Origin: Caldilineaceae bacterium
GTDB lineage: Bacteria; Chloroflexota; Anaerolineae; Caldilineales; Caldilineaceae
Reading direction: 5' to 3'
DNA: 64,000 nucleotides
Assembly (NCBI GenBank): GCA_022824025.1
Contig: JAJEBF010000051.1
Coordinates: 20,578-84,577, forward strand
A program made the position numbers and the translations under genes. Of the stretch, positions 16,976 to 25,802 are shown one piece after another (position 1 is the stretch's first letter; every line of letters begins with the position of its first letter). Under the pieces are notes generated by a model. It ran no database searches and was not told the DNA's origin. It saw only the letters and a list, made by a program, of their open reading frames with translations.

Positions 16976-17914
16976 GTGACACATGACTGGAGTTCGTTTA
17001 CCCAGAGTTTCCCCACATGCCGCTATACCGCCTCTGTCGCGATTCAGGCCGATTGTTTTGTATGGATGAGAAGTGTTGCCGAAAATTCTGTGCATTCAGT
17101 TGTGACTGATCCACCCTACGGCGTGAAAGAGTATGAGCCGGTTCAACTGGAAAAGAGAGCGAACGGCGGCGGCGGGATCTGGCGAATTCCCCCTGCATAT
17201 GATGGCAGCAAACGTTCGCCGCTGCCTCGATTCACGGCCCTCTCGCAAAGTGAACGAGAGTATCTTTCGCACTACTTCCTTGAATGGGCACGGCTTGTAA
17301 GACGTGTCCTGCGCCCCGGTGGGCATCTGTTCATCGCCTCGAACTCTTTTCTCGCGCAGGAAGTTTTTGCGGCCGTGTCCAATTCCGGACTGGAGTTCAG
17401 GGGTCAACTCATCCGTCTTGTGCGCACGCTGCGCGGTGGGGACCGCCCCAAGAATGCGGAAGGAGAGTTCCCTGGCGTCTGCTCGATGGCGCGTGGGGCA
17501 TACGAACCGTGGGGTATGTTTCGTAAACCACTTCCTAAAGGGATGAAAGTCAGCGACTGCCTAGCTAGATACCAGACTGGCGGCCTCCGGCGCAAACCGG
17601 ATGGCAGACCATTCGAGGATGTGATCGAGAGCGGGCGGACGCCGAAAAGAGAACGTGAAATTGCGCCGCATCCCAGTCTCAAGCCGCAATCTTTCCTACG
17701 CCAGATTGTCTATGCGTCGTTGCCTCTTGGCGAAGGCCTTGTTCTCGATCCTTTCATGGGGTCCGGCTCGACGGTAGCAGCAGCGGAAGCTGTCGGCTAC
17801 CGAAGCATTGGCATCGAAAGAGTGCCCGAATACTTTGCAATGAGTCGGAAGGCAATTCCCGCACTGGCAGAAATCGATCCGCAAACTGCGCAGCTGGAGT
17901 TTACACTAACGTAA
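16976..17914 (+). CDS. Site-specific DNA methyltransferase (beta-class amino-MTase)
   Basis: A 312-residue DNA N-methyltransferase. Catalytic motif IV is TDPPYG (about residues 44-49) and the AdoMet-binding motif I is LDPFMGSGST (about 257-266), in the order IV before I that defines the beta class; HPSLKP just before is motif X. DPPY favours N6-adenine methylation, though N4-cytosine is possible. The start is GTG at 16976 with AGGGAG seven bases upstream. Co-transcribed with the Phd/YefM-like gene. The convergent gene overlapping its 3' end by nine bases has a PD-(D/E)XK signature, so it should protect the host from that nuclease. Confidence 0.9.
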   Translation: MTHDWSSFTQSFPTCRYTASVAIQADCFVWMRSVAENSVHSVVTDPPYGVKEYEPVQLEKRANGGGGIWRIPPAYDGSKRSPLPRFTALSQSEREYLSHYFLEWARLVRRVLRPGGHLFIASNSFLAQEVFAAVSNSGLEFRGQLIRLVRTLRGGDRPKNAEGEFPGVCSMARGAYEPWGMFRKPLPKGMKVSDCLARYQTGGLRRKPDGRPFEDVIESGRTPKREREIAPHPSLKPQSFLRQIVYASLPLGEGLVLDPFMGSGSTVAAAEAVGYRSIGIERVPEYFAMSRKAIPALAEIDPQTAQLEFTLT

Positions 17915-18547
17915 ATCCTCGTAAATCCAGTTCTCTTTCATCTTGGCCAAGCCCCGGCGATTAACCCTCGCTGTGATTGTACGGCGGCTGGTTTCAGAAC
18001 GGCCTGAGAAATTCCAATCCCCTTCCTCAAGCCGCGCGCCATAAACGCCGCGAAATTGGAAGCGTTTGGGCGGCACGTCAGTGGTCTTGTCTCTAACCGT
18101 GTTGCTGTCAAAGTAGAAAACCAGGAGCCAAACGGCCTCCGGGTTGTGCCCCTGCCATCCACTCCTGTGGCGAGACGCCTTTATCTCTATGCCCTCCTGC
18201 GTATATTGCACTGAGTTGCCACTGAACATATCCGCGGGAATGAGATCAGGGTGCCCGTTATGATGCTGATTCCTTGCCAAAGCGGGGCAATATTGGGGAA
18301 CTGTCTCGTTCATAAATTCCCCTACAATGCTGCTGAAATTCGCAGGCATCAGAAAACTCTCAAGCCGGGCAAGGTCCCGAGAATAAAGCTGTTGATTGAT
18401 AAAGCCCAGGAAATCAATGAAATCCCGCATTGCAGATTGCAGGTGGGAGACCGAAAGGCCATATGGCAAGACAGTTTTCTCGTTAAAGGCTGACCCCTCT
18501 ACTGGAATGGGCTGGCAGGCATCAGCCTCTGTGTACTCTCTACACAT
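17906..18547 (-). CDS. Putative type II restriction endonuclease (PD-(D/E)XK)
   Basis: A protein of up to 213 residues. The segment GHPDLIP (Asp101) followed nineteen residues later by EIKAS (Glu121, Lys123) is a textbook PD-x(n)-ExK nuclease core, and WLLVFYFDS behind it fits the next core strand. It is convergent with, and overlaps by nine bases, the DNA methyltransferase gene, the usual layout of a type II system. The ATG at 18547 overlaps the end of the upstream Gfo/Idh/MocA gene; TTG at 18469 or ATG at 18430 are alternatives. No specific endonuclease family was recognised, and recognition sequence is unknown. Confidence 0.72.
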   Translation of the reverse strand: MCREYTEADACQPIPVEGSAFNEKTVLPYGLSVSHLQSAMRDFIDFLGFINQQLYSRDLARLESFLMPANFSSIVGEFMNETVPQYCPALARNQHHNGHPDLIPADMFSGNSVQYTQEGIEIKASRHRSGWQGHNPEAVWLLVFYFDSNTVRDKTTDVPPKRFQFRGVYGARLEEGDWNFSGRSETSRRTITARVNRRGLAKMKENWIYEDLR

Positions 18548-19658
18548 CCTCCGCCTGCAACCTCTCCAGCAGCTCGCTGTACGCCTCCCGGTCCAGGGGC
18601 AGTTCGACCGCCTCGCCGGTGGCGCCGCTGTAGATCATCGCGTTGGCCAGCTCCAGCGACTTCAGCCCTTCTTCGCCGTTGCAGCGCGGTTCGCCGCCCT
18701 CGCGAATGGCGCGGTGGAAGTCCTTGTACACCCTCGCATGTCCGTGTTCCTCCGGCTCGTCCTCGACACCGGCGTCGGCATCAGCCGCTTCGGTGCGCAC
18801 GAAGGGTTCGGGGCTGTCGGTGATCAGCTGGCGCAGGTCGGTCTCGTAGCGCTCGTATTCAATGTGGTCCTGGTGCAGCACGATCTTGCCTCCGGTACCG
18901 GACACTTCAAAGGTGCGGGGGCCGCTTTCGGTCGTGCTGAAATAGATAGTGCCCTGCGCGTCCTCCGGCCACTCGAGCAGCGCGGTGGCGGTATCCTCGG
19001 TCTGGATCGCGTGCAGGCGGGTGGCGGTGGCCGCGTAGACCCGCCGCGGGGACCCGACCAGATGGCAGACCAGGTCCAGGTCGTGCGGGGCCTGGTTCAT
19101 CAGCACGCCGCCGCCCTCGCCTCGCCAGGTGCCGCGCCAGCCGCCGCGCAGGTAGTAGGCCGCGGTGCGCATCCACGGGAAAACGCCGGTCACCCGCTGG
19201 ATGCGGCCCAACTGCCCGCTGTCGATCAGCCGTTTCATCGCCCGCACATGCGGCAGCTGCCGGTACTGGTAGTTCACCGCCAGCACGCGGTTGTTGGCCC
19301 GCGCCGCCGCGATCATCGCGTCCGCCTCCTTTACCTGGATGGCGATCGGCTTTTCCACCAGCACATGGCTGCCGGCGTTGAGCGCGTCGATCGCGATCGG
19401 CGCATGGAAGGGATGGGGCGTGATGATCACCGTCACATCCGGGTTGGTTTCGGCCAGCATCTGCCGGTGGTCGGGATAGAAGGGGCAGCCCCACTCCTCG
19501 GCCCGCTCCTGGCCTGGTTCCGGCGCCACATCCGAGCCGCCGACCACCTCGACTTCATCGAGTGAAAGCCCCATCGAATGGGAACGAAAAATCCCGGCGC
19601 CCATGCCGACCACCGCGTGGCGCAGCTTCGAACCTTGTGGAGAGGGAGAGTTCGACAC
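18540..19658 (-). CDS. Gfo/Idh/MocA-family oxidoreductase
   Basis: A 372-residue NAD(P)-dependent oxidoreductase: N-terminal motif VVGMGAGIFRS, EKPIAIQ near residue 100 (the catalytic-loop Lys), and the dimer domain with GGGVLMNQAPHDLDLVCHLVG, where APHDLD is a common form of the active-site His motif. The GTG at 19658 is preceded by AAGGAAG. An acidic stretch (ADADAGVEDEPEEHGH, about 295-310) is an unusual surface insertion. It follows the zinc alcohol dehydrogenase by 125 bp on the same strand; both may oxidise sugars or polyols. Confidence 0.9.
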   Translation of the reverse strand: MSNSPSPQGSKLRHAVVGMGAGIFRSHSMGLSLDEVEVVGGSDVAPEPGQERAEEWGCPFYPDHRQMLAETNPDVTVIITPHPFHAPIAIDALNAGSHVLVEKPIAIQVKEADAMIAAARANNRVLAVNYQYRQLPHVRAMKRLIDSGQLGRIQRVTGVFPWMRTAAYYLRGGWRGTWRGEGGGVLMNQAPHDLDLVCHLVGSPRRVYAATATRLHAIQTEDTATALLEWPEDAQGTIYFSTTESGPRTFEVSGTGGKIVLHQDHIEYERYETDLRQLITDSPEPFVRTEAADADAGVEDEPEEHGHARVYKDFHRAIREGGEPRCNGEEGLKSLELANAMIYSGATGEAVELPLDREAYSELLERLQAEDV

Positions 19659-19783
19659 GTTGTCTTCCTTTTCTTGTTCGTCTGTCGCTTATGAAAAAGG
19701 GGGAAACATCTGTACGTCGTGGATGGAGGCCGTCGGTACGGCAAGGTCGGGTCGAGGTAGTGACCAAAGCCGGTCACCACCGT

Positions 19784-20803
19784 TCAGAAATGCAGCATCG
19801 CCTTGACAACCTGGTTGTCGGGCTGGAGCCAGCCGGGGAATTCGTCGATCAACGTTTCCGGCGGCGCGCTGTGCGTAAGCCAGGGGGCCAGATTGATCGC
19901 GTCCGTCTCCAGCGTCCGGACGACGCGGGCGAAGTCGGCGCTGGTCGCGTTGCGGCTGCTGAGCAGCGTCGTCTCGCGGCGGTGAAATTCCGGGTCGGGG
20001 AAGGTGATGTCGTCTTGCACCAGGCTGATGAAGACCACGCTCCCGCCCTGCTCGATCAGGCCCAGTGCGTTCATCATCGAGCGCGCGTTGCCGGTTGCGT
20101 CGAAGACGGTCAGCGGCAGGTCGCCGCCGAACACCGCCCGCAGCTGGGCTTCCGCGTCCCCGCGGCCGTCAATGAGATGCTCCACGCCCAGGTTTTCCTG
20201 CACAAAGCGCATCCGGTTCTCGTCAATCTCCATCACCGCGACCTCGGCGCCGGCCAGGCGCGCAAAGGCCACCGCGGTCAGCCCGATCGGGCCGGCGCCG
20301 ATTACCAGTGTCGACTGTGCCGGTTCCAGGTTGGCCCGGTCCACCGCGTGCGCGCCGATGCAGAGCGTCTCGACCAGGGCCAGGTGTTCCAGCGGCAGGG
20401 TCTCGGAGCGGTGCAGCTTCTCGATGGGGACGGTGATCCGCTCGCGCATGCCGCCATCCATATGCACGCCCAGCACCTGCAGATGGGCGCAGCAGTTGAT
20501 GCGCCCGCGGCGGCAGGCGCTGCACGCGCCGCAGTTCAGATAGGGCTCGACCGCGCAGTGGTCTCCCGGCTGCAGGCTGCTCTCGGTATGCGGGTCGAGA
20601 GACAGGATCTCCACGCCCAGCTCATGGCCGAGGATGCGGGGATAGCTGAAAAAGGGCTGCCGTCCGCGAAAGGCGTGCAGGTCGGTGCCGCAGATGCCGA
20701 CCCGCCGCACGCGTACAAGCGCTTCGCCCGGTCCCGGTCCGGCAGGCGGCGCGGACTCCGTCAGATTCAGGCTGCCGGGTTTCTCCAGTATGACCGTCTT
20801 CAT
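19784..20803 (-). CDS. Zinc-dependent medium-chain alcohol/sugar dehydrogenase
   Basis: A 339-residue MDR enzyme. Catalytic zinc ligands are in GICGTDLHAF (Cys38) and GHELG (His60, Glu61); the structural zinc loop is CGACSACRRGRINC; the NAD site is VIGAGPIGLTA near 165. The family includes L-threonine, sorbitol and galactonate dehydrogenases; the setting beside a Gfo/Idh/MocA gene favours a sugar or sugar-acid substrate. It lies 62 bp after an ABC ATPase gene on the same strand, but that export system is probably a separate functional unit. Confidence 0.9.
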   Translation of the reverse strand: MKTVILEKPGSLNLTESAPPAGPGPGEALVRVRRVGICGTDLHAFRGRQPFFSYPRILGHELGVEILSLDPHTESSLQPGDHCAVEPYLNCGACSACRRGRINCCAHLQVLGVHMDGGMRERITVPIEKLHRSETLPLEHLALVETLCIGAHAVDRANLEPAQSTLVIGAGPIGLTAVAFARLAGAEVAVMEIDENRMRFVQENLGVEHLIDGRGDAEAQLRAVFGGDLPLTVFDATGNARSMMNALGLIEQGGSVVFISLVQDDITFPDPEFHRRETTLLSSRNATSADFARVVRTLETDAINLAPWLTHSAPPETLIDEFPGWLQPDNQVVKAMLHF

Positions 20804-20865
20804 CGGGCCTGTTCAAAGTGGGATAGCTGACAACGCGGGGCAGGATCGGAGTCGGCGCGCCGGCC

Positions 20866-21636
20866 TCAGCCGCTGGCCACTGGGTCGGCGTTGACGACCG
20901 CCGGGGCAGACGCGGCTTCGGGCACGGCATTGTGGCCCTGCCCCTCCAAGTCGATCAGGCCGTCTTTCAGAAACAGAACATAGTCCACGTAATCGTCCAC
21001 GAGGTTGTCGTGGGTCACGACCAGGAAGGTGACGTTCTGTTCGCGCACGATCTGCTGGAAGAGGCCGAGGATTTCTCGCGCCGTGGTGCTGTCCAACTCG
21101 CCGGTCGGTTCATCCGCCAGGATCAGCTTCGGATCGTTGGCGAGCGCTCGCGCGATGGCCACGCGTTGCTGTTGCCCGCCCGACAACTCAAATGGACGGT
21201 GATGCATCCAACGAGTCAGACCAACCAGATCCAGGCAGTGCACAGTTTTTTCATGACGTTCCCGGCCCTTAACGCCCGACATGCGCAGAATCAACTCAAC
21301 ATTCTCAAAAGCGGACAGGCTGGGCAGCAGGCCGAAAGACTGAAAGATAAAGCCGACCTGTTCGCGACGCCAGCGCGTCAACTGGCGTTCGCTCCAGGAG
21401 TGAATCTCCTCGCCGAAAATGCGGATCTTCCCGTCTGTCGGTGAATCCAGGCCGCCCAGGCAGTTGAGAAGAGTTGTCTTGCCGCTGCCGGAGCGCCCCT
21501 TCAACGCGGCGAATGTCCCTTGCGCAATCTGCAGGTTGACGCCTTTCAGCGCGGCTACCTCCAGGCTGCCCGTCTTATAGACGCGCCAGATTTCTTCGGT
21601 TTCGATGGCCGTGTTGGGGTAAGGGTTGTTTTCCAT
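20866..21636 (-). CDS. ABC transporter ATP-binding protein (MacB/LolD-like)
   Basis: A 256-residue ABC ATPase: Walker A LKGRSGSGKTTLLN near residue 46, Q-loop FIFQSFGLLPSLSAFENVELI, signature LSGGQQQRVAIARAL, Walker B LILADEPTGELDS and switch His in VVTHD. The LPSLSA and TGELD segments are typical of the LolD/MacB/FtsE export group rather than importers. It is the last gene of the cluster adaptor - FtsX permease - ATPase - ATPase, 62 bp downstream of a second ATPase. Two ATPases for one permease suggest a heterodimer or use with a permease encoded elsewhere. Confidence 0.9.
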   Translation of the reverse strand: MENNPYPNTAIETEEIWRVYKTGSLEVAALKGVNLQIAQGTFAALKGRSGSGKTTLLNCLGGLDSPTDGKIRIFGEEIHSWSERQLTRWRREQVGFIFQSFGLLPSLSAFENVELILRMSGVKGRERHEKTVHCLDLVGLTRWMHHRPFELSGGQQQRVAIARALANDPKLILADEPTGELDSTTAREILGLFQQIVREQNVTFLVVTHDNLVDDYVDYVLFLKDGLIDLEGQGHNAVPEAASAPAVVNADPVASG

Positions 21637-21698
21637 CTGCGTTCCAGGATCCGGTTCTCTGTCGTGGCTTTCGATGGGGCGGCGTTGTGAACGGGCCG

Positions 21699-22730
21699 CT
21701 AGTCATCCTTCTTGCGGCGGAAGCGGCTGAAGAAACCGCCGATCGCGGCTGCCTGCTGGATGCGGCTGGCGGCCGCCTGCTCCTGGGCGACCAGCTCCGG
21801 CGCCTCAACGTCCTCGTTGTCGGCCGGCCGGATCAGAATGCCCTCGTCGGTGATGTCGAGAAGCGCCCGGCCGTGGATCGAGAACTGCTGCAGAACATCC
21901 TTCGGAATCTGCAATCGACCGGCGCTGTCCAGCACGACCAACTCTTCAAAATGCTCTTCGTGTTCCTCTACGATGCCGTCGCCGCCGCTATTGAGCGCAT
22001 CTTCGTCAAAACGTTCGACCGTACGCACCTGGCGCCGCGTCTCGCTGGCCAGCATCCCGTCACGGATGGCGACCACCCTGTCCACGTGGCGGGCAATTGT
22101 CGGGTCGTGGCTGACAATGATGGTCGTCAGCCCCAGCTCTTCATTCAGCGTGCGCAGCGTCGCGTAAATCGTCAGCGCCGTAGCCGTATCCACTTCACCG
22201 GTCGGCTCGTCCGCCAGCAGGAGCGTTGGATTGTTGGCCAGCGAAACGGCGATGGCGACGCGCTGCTGTTCACCGCCGGAAAGCTCGCGCATGTGGTGCT
22301 TCATGCGCTCGCCCAGACCCACCCTTTCCAACAGATCCTCGGCCCGGTCGCGCTTTTCTCTGCCCGCGAAACCCGCCAGCGTCATCGGCAGCTCAACATT
22401 TTCGACCGCGTTCAGATAGGGCACCAGGTTCCGTGCGCTCTGTTGCCACACAAAACCAACCTGTTCTCGCCGGTAGCGGTTGATCGCCCGTTCCGACATC
22501 TTCAACAGATTGAATTCACCGACCCGCACCTGCCCTGCCGTCGGTCTGTCCAACCCGCCCAGGATGTTCATCAACGTGGACTTGCCGCTGCCGCTGACAC
22601 CAACGATCGCCATCAACTCGCCGGAACGCACCGACAGATTCAGCCCTTGCAATGCGACCACCTCAAGATCGGCGATCTGATAAATTTTGACGAGGCCGTC
22701 GCAGAAAATAAATGGCTCAGTCGTTGTCAT
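21699..22730 (-). CDS. ABC transporter ATP-binding protein with C-terminal AbrB/SpoVT-like domain
   Basis: A 343-residue protein. Residues 1-235 form a LolD/MacB-type ATPase: Walker A GVSGSGKST (44-52), FVWQQSARNLVPYL, LSGGEQQRVAIAVSL, LLLADEPTGEVD, IVSHD. About residues 265-305 (VVLDSAGRLQIPKDVL then GRALLDI and GILIRPA) match the swapped-hairpin AbrB/SpoVT-type fold, normally a DNA-binding or dimerisation module of transition-state regulators and antitoxins. A basic SRFRRKKDD tail ends the protein. Fusion of this fold to an export ATPase is unusual. It follows the FtsX-like permease gene by 87 bp containing a period-7 repeat. Confidence 0.88.
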   Translation of the reverse strand: MTTTEPFIFCDGLVKIYQIADLEVVALQGLNLSVRSGELMAIVGVSGSGKSTLMNILGGLDRPTAGQVRVGEFNLLKMSERAINRYRREQVGFVWQQSARNLVPYLNAVENVELPMTLAGFAGREKRDRAEDLLERVGLGERMKHHMRELSGGEQQRVAIAVSLANNPTLLLADEPTGEVDTATALTIYATLRTLNEELGLTTIIVSHDPTIARHVDRVVAIRDGMLASETRRQVRTVERFDEDALNSGGDGIVEEHEEHFEELVVLDSAGRLQIPKDVLQQFSIHGRALLDITDEGILIRPADNEDVEAPELVAQEQAAASRIQQAAAIGGFFSRFRRKKDD

Positions 22731-22777
22731 CTCTTAGTTTCCAATTCACAGAAACGCGATTCTCTCACGGCGGCCGC

Positions 22778-22819
22778 AGTTACTAAAAACTCGAAACCGA
22801 AAACAAAAAACTGCTGTTC
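22778..22819. repeat. Heptad-phased intergenic repeat (copy C)
   Basis: Six consecutive 7-bp units: AGTTACT, AAAAACT, CGAAACC, GAAAACA, AAAAACT, GCTGTTC. The last overlaps the TGA stop (22818-22820) of the FtsX-like gene. It closely resembles the second half of copy F at 36324-36358 (shared GTTAC start and ACTGC-GTTCACAC end). Confidence 0.8.
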
Positions 22820-25718
22820 ACACCGTCTCGCCCAGTTTGATCGCCTGGAAAATCTTCATGCGCATCAACAGCGTGATCAGAACGCCCAGCGCAGCGACAA
22901 ACAGGACACCGAACAGGGCGTACACACGCGTAATCGCCGGCCATGCTATGCCCACCAGGTACGGCGGCGTCAGGTCAGCGGCCGTGTTCCCCACCTGCAA
23001 ATAGGGGATGAACTGGTTGCTGACCGAAGTGCCCAGCAGTGTCCCCGCTCCGATTCCAACCAATATCAGAAATGCCAGCTCCCATGCCAGAAACATCGTC
23101 ATCTGACCCGAAGACAGACCGATTGAACGCAGCGTCCCCAGCTCAATAAAGCGCCGCCGGAATGAAAACAGCGTGTATAGCAGGAACCCCAGCACAGTCA
23201 GCAGCGCCGCGGCCAGGAAGCCGACCGAAAGGACGCCGAACAGCCCCTGCCGCTGCGGCAGTTTCTGCTCGTCCGCAATCCTCTGCCGGGCGGAATAGTG
23301 ATTGATCACGTTGATGTCGTACTGCCGCAACTCCCGTGTGAGCCCCTCAAAGTCGGTGCCCGGCTCTGTGCGCACCAACACATCGTAGGGGAACTGCCCA
23401 CCCATCCGCTCAAACAGATGGTCGAGGTTTCCCACGATCAGCGGACCGTCGGCATCCGGGTACCAGGTGGGGAAATAGCGGAAGTCGCCGACGATGGTCA
23501 TCTGCATCTCCGCCCGCAGCCCGTAACGCGCCGCGCCGACCAGAATCGTATCACCCACCAGCAGATTGTGATCGCGCATGAATTCCCGATGCAACAGCAC
23601 CCCATCTGAGGAGAGGGCCAGCGAATTCATCAGTGAGCCCAGCGAAGCTGCCGCAAAATCCCGCCGCCAGTAGGCCGCCTTGGGGAAGTCGAGCCGGTCG
23701 ATGCCGAAAACATGGGCATCCCGCCAGCGTCCGTCCAGATGTACCCGCGCCTCAAACCGGGCGAAGCGGGTGGCGGCCGATATGTCGGGTGAGCGCAGAT
23801 GCTCCGAAACCGGCACAAATGTCCAGCTGGCCGTCTCGGGCGCTCCTCCTCCGGAAGACTCCTCGCCGCCGCCGGGAAAGCCGGCCGACCCGGCTGAAAC
23901 CGGCGTGTCGCCCAGCTCCGCCAGCCGGCCATCGGCGCCAACCCGGTAATAGGCCCGGTCGAAGAGGTGCCCGTCAAGCGTCTGCGCCAGCGACGTGGTG
24001 AAGGCGGACAGGCTCAGCGTCAGCACCAACAGAATCATCGGCGCGGTATACATCCCCCGGTTACGCGCCAGCTGGCGGCTGGCCAGCAGCACGCCCACGC
24101 CGCCGCCTTTGGATGCAAACCAGGCGATTATCTGCATGAATACCGGCAAGACGCGCAGCGTCACCAGCGTCAGCGCAAAGATCCCCAGCGCCGGTATCAA
24201 AAACAGCAGGGGATTCTGGAAAATGGTGTCATCCGTGACCGCGCCCGGCATCGTGATGCTGCCCTGTTCGCGTAGCAGATAGATGCCGTATGCCGATGGA
24301 ATCAGCAACAGAAGGTCCAGGTAGGCGCGCTGCCACCACGGCGGGCGCAAGGTACGCGCCATCTCCATCTTGTAGGTCACGATCGTATGACGCGCCGCGC
24401 CGAAGGAGGGCAACGTCTGCGCCAAAAAGGCGATCAACACCGCGCCGATGCCAAACTGCAGCGTGGACTGGGTCAGAACCAGCCGCAAATCAGATTCGAT
24501 TGTGAAGTCGAGAAAACTGCGGGTGGAACCGATCAATCTGGCCACCGAAAAACTGAGCGGCAGACTGACCAGAAGCGCAAGGATGCCAAGACTGATCGCC
24601 TCCAGGCCGGATATGCCCGCCACCTGCCCCACCGTCGCGCCCCGGCTGCGCAAAATCGCGACCTCGTTGCGCTGACGTGCCACCGCCAGGCCGACCACCA
24701 GGCCGATAAACGCCAGCAAAAGCCCAATAATCGGCACACTGAAAGCGTAAAGAAGCGTTGTCAACAATCCACTGGCACGCTGATAACGGCGCAGCGCATC
24801 CAGCGGCGAAATACTCAACTGGCTGTTCGCCATCAGCGACGTCACCCTCTGTTCCGCCCGCCGCCCGCGCACCAGCAAACGGCCTACATCACTTGAGGTC
24901 ACGTCCGAGCCGTCCATCACCAGGTACCACAAGCCCAGGTTCACGTCCTGCGGGTAGACAGGCGCAACCCGATTGTGATAACTCTGCTCTGGGATGACAA
25001 ACAGCGTCTCTAAGGTGGACGGGTTGTAAAACCAGACATCGCTGCCCAGGTCGGCAGGCTCCCACACACCTGCAATGCGCACCGGCGTCTGGTAGCGCTG
25101 GCTATCGCCGTTCTCCTGGCGGATACGGCGGAACAGCATATACTCTTCGCCTACCTGCAGCCCGATCTCGTCCGCCAATTCCCGGTTCACCAGAACTTCG
25201 ATCGCCTCCTGCGAGTCGGAGGGCGAGACGGCCGGGAATGTGCCTTCAATGATGTTGATCGCCTCTTCAAAACCGGAGATGAAGCCCAAATTCACCCATT
25301 CCAACGGGTCGGTTGTGTCTGCATACGCGACCTGTTCGGTGGGGAAGAGGCGGAAGTTGTCCGTCTTGAAATAGCGGATCGTCTTCTGATGCGGTATGCC
25401 CAACTCGTCATGCGCCTGCTGGCTCAGATATGTGTCCAAAGGCGCAATGTCTTCCCACTCCTGCGGACCGTACGTGGACCCCAGGTAGCGGAACATATAC
25501 GCGAACGGAGGGCGCGAGTAGGTCTCATTGATGCCCGTCTCCGTCAACTCCTCCTGCAGCAGCCGGTAGTACACCGCATCCGCATAAAGAGGAATGCTCA
25601 TTACGAGCACAGTCGAAGAGACCAGCCCCAGAACCAGAGCCAGCGCCAGCCACTGCTGGGCGAAGATTCGTTTTAGGGCGACAACGATGATCGCCGAGGT
25701 TCGCAGAATATATTTCAT
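22818..25718 (-). CDS. FtsX-like ABC transporter permease
   Basis: A 966-residue membrane protein with two FtsX domains. An N-terminal span (WLALALVLGLVSSTVLVMSIPL) is followed by a large extracytoplasmic region to about residue 320. The first three-helix set is near 322-440, a further pair of spans sits near 485-540, then comes a second extracytoplasmic region and a C-terminal set (FGVLSVGFLAAALLTVLGFLLYTLFSF, AFLILVGIGAGTLLGTSV, YALFGVLFVAALGVLITLL). This duplicated layout is typical of large Gram-positive/Chloroflexota MacB-like permeases. Upstream lies the membrane-fusion adaptor (84 bp), downstream two ATPases, together forming an export or lipoprotein-release system. Cargo unknown. Confidence 0.9.
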   Translation of the reverse strand: MKYILRTSAIIVVALKRIFAQQWLALALVLGLVSSTVLVMSIPLYADAVYYRLLQEELTETGINETYSRPPFAYMFRYLGSTYGPQEWEDIAPLDTYLSQQAHDELGIPHQKTIRYFKTDNFRLFPTEQVAYADTTDPLEWVNLGFISGFEEAINIIEGTFPAVSPSDSQEAIEVLVNRELADEIGLQVGEEYMLFRRIRQENGDSQRYQTPVRIAGVWEPADLGSDVWFYNPSTLETLFVIPEQSYHNRVAPVYPQDVNLGLWYLVMDGSDVTSSDVGRLLVRGRRAEQRVTSLMANSQLSISPLDALRRYQRASGLLTTLLYAFSVPIIGLLLAFIGLVVGLAVARQRNEVAILRSRGATVGQVAGISGLEAISLGILALLVSLPLSFSVARLIGSTRSFLDFTIESDLRLVLTQSTLQFGIGAVLIAFLAQTLPSFGAARHTIVTYKMEMARTLRPPWWQRAYLDLLLLIPSAYGIYLLREQGSITMPGAVTDDTIFQNPLLFLIPALGIFALTLVTLRVLPVFMQIIAWFASKGGGVGVLLASRQLARNRGMYTAPMILLVLTLSLSAFTTSLAQTLDGHLFDRAYYRVGADGRLAELGDTPVSAGSAGFPGGGEESSGGGAPETASWTFVPVSEHLRSPDISAATRFARFEARVHLDGRWRDAHVFGIDRLDFPKAAYWRRDFAAASLGSLMNSLALSSDGVLLHREFMRDHNLLVGDTILVGAARYGLRAEMQMTIVGDFRYFPTWYPDADGPLIVGNLDHLFERMGGQFPYDVLVRTEPGTDFEGLTRELRQYDINVINHYSARQRIADEQKLPQRQGLFGVLSVGFLAAALLTVLGFLLYTLFSFRRRFIELGTLRSIGLSSGQMTMFLAWELAFLILVGIGAGTLLGTSVSNQFIPYLQVGNTAADLTPPYLVGIAWPAITRVYALFGVLFVAALGVLITLLMRMKIFQAIKLGETV

Positions 25719-25802
25719 GACCGCAGTGGAGAAAGGCTGGCGGTCAGCGGCGTCCTGTCATCCGCCTTCCGCCTCGCACCCTCCACGCTTAACTCTCCAC
25801 AG

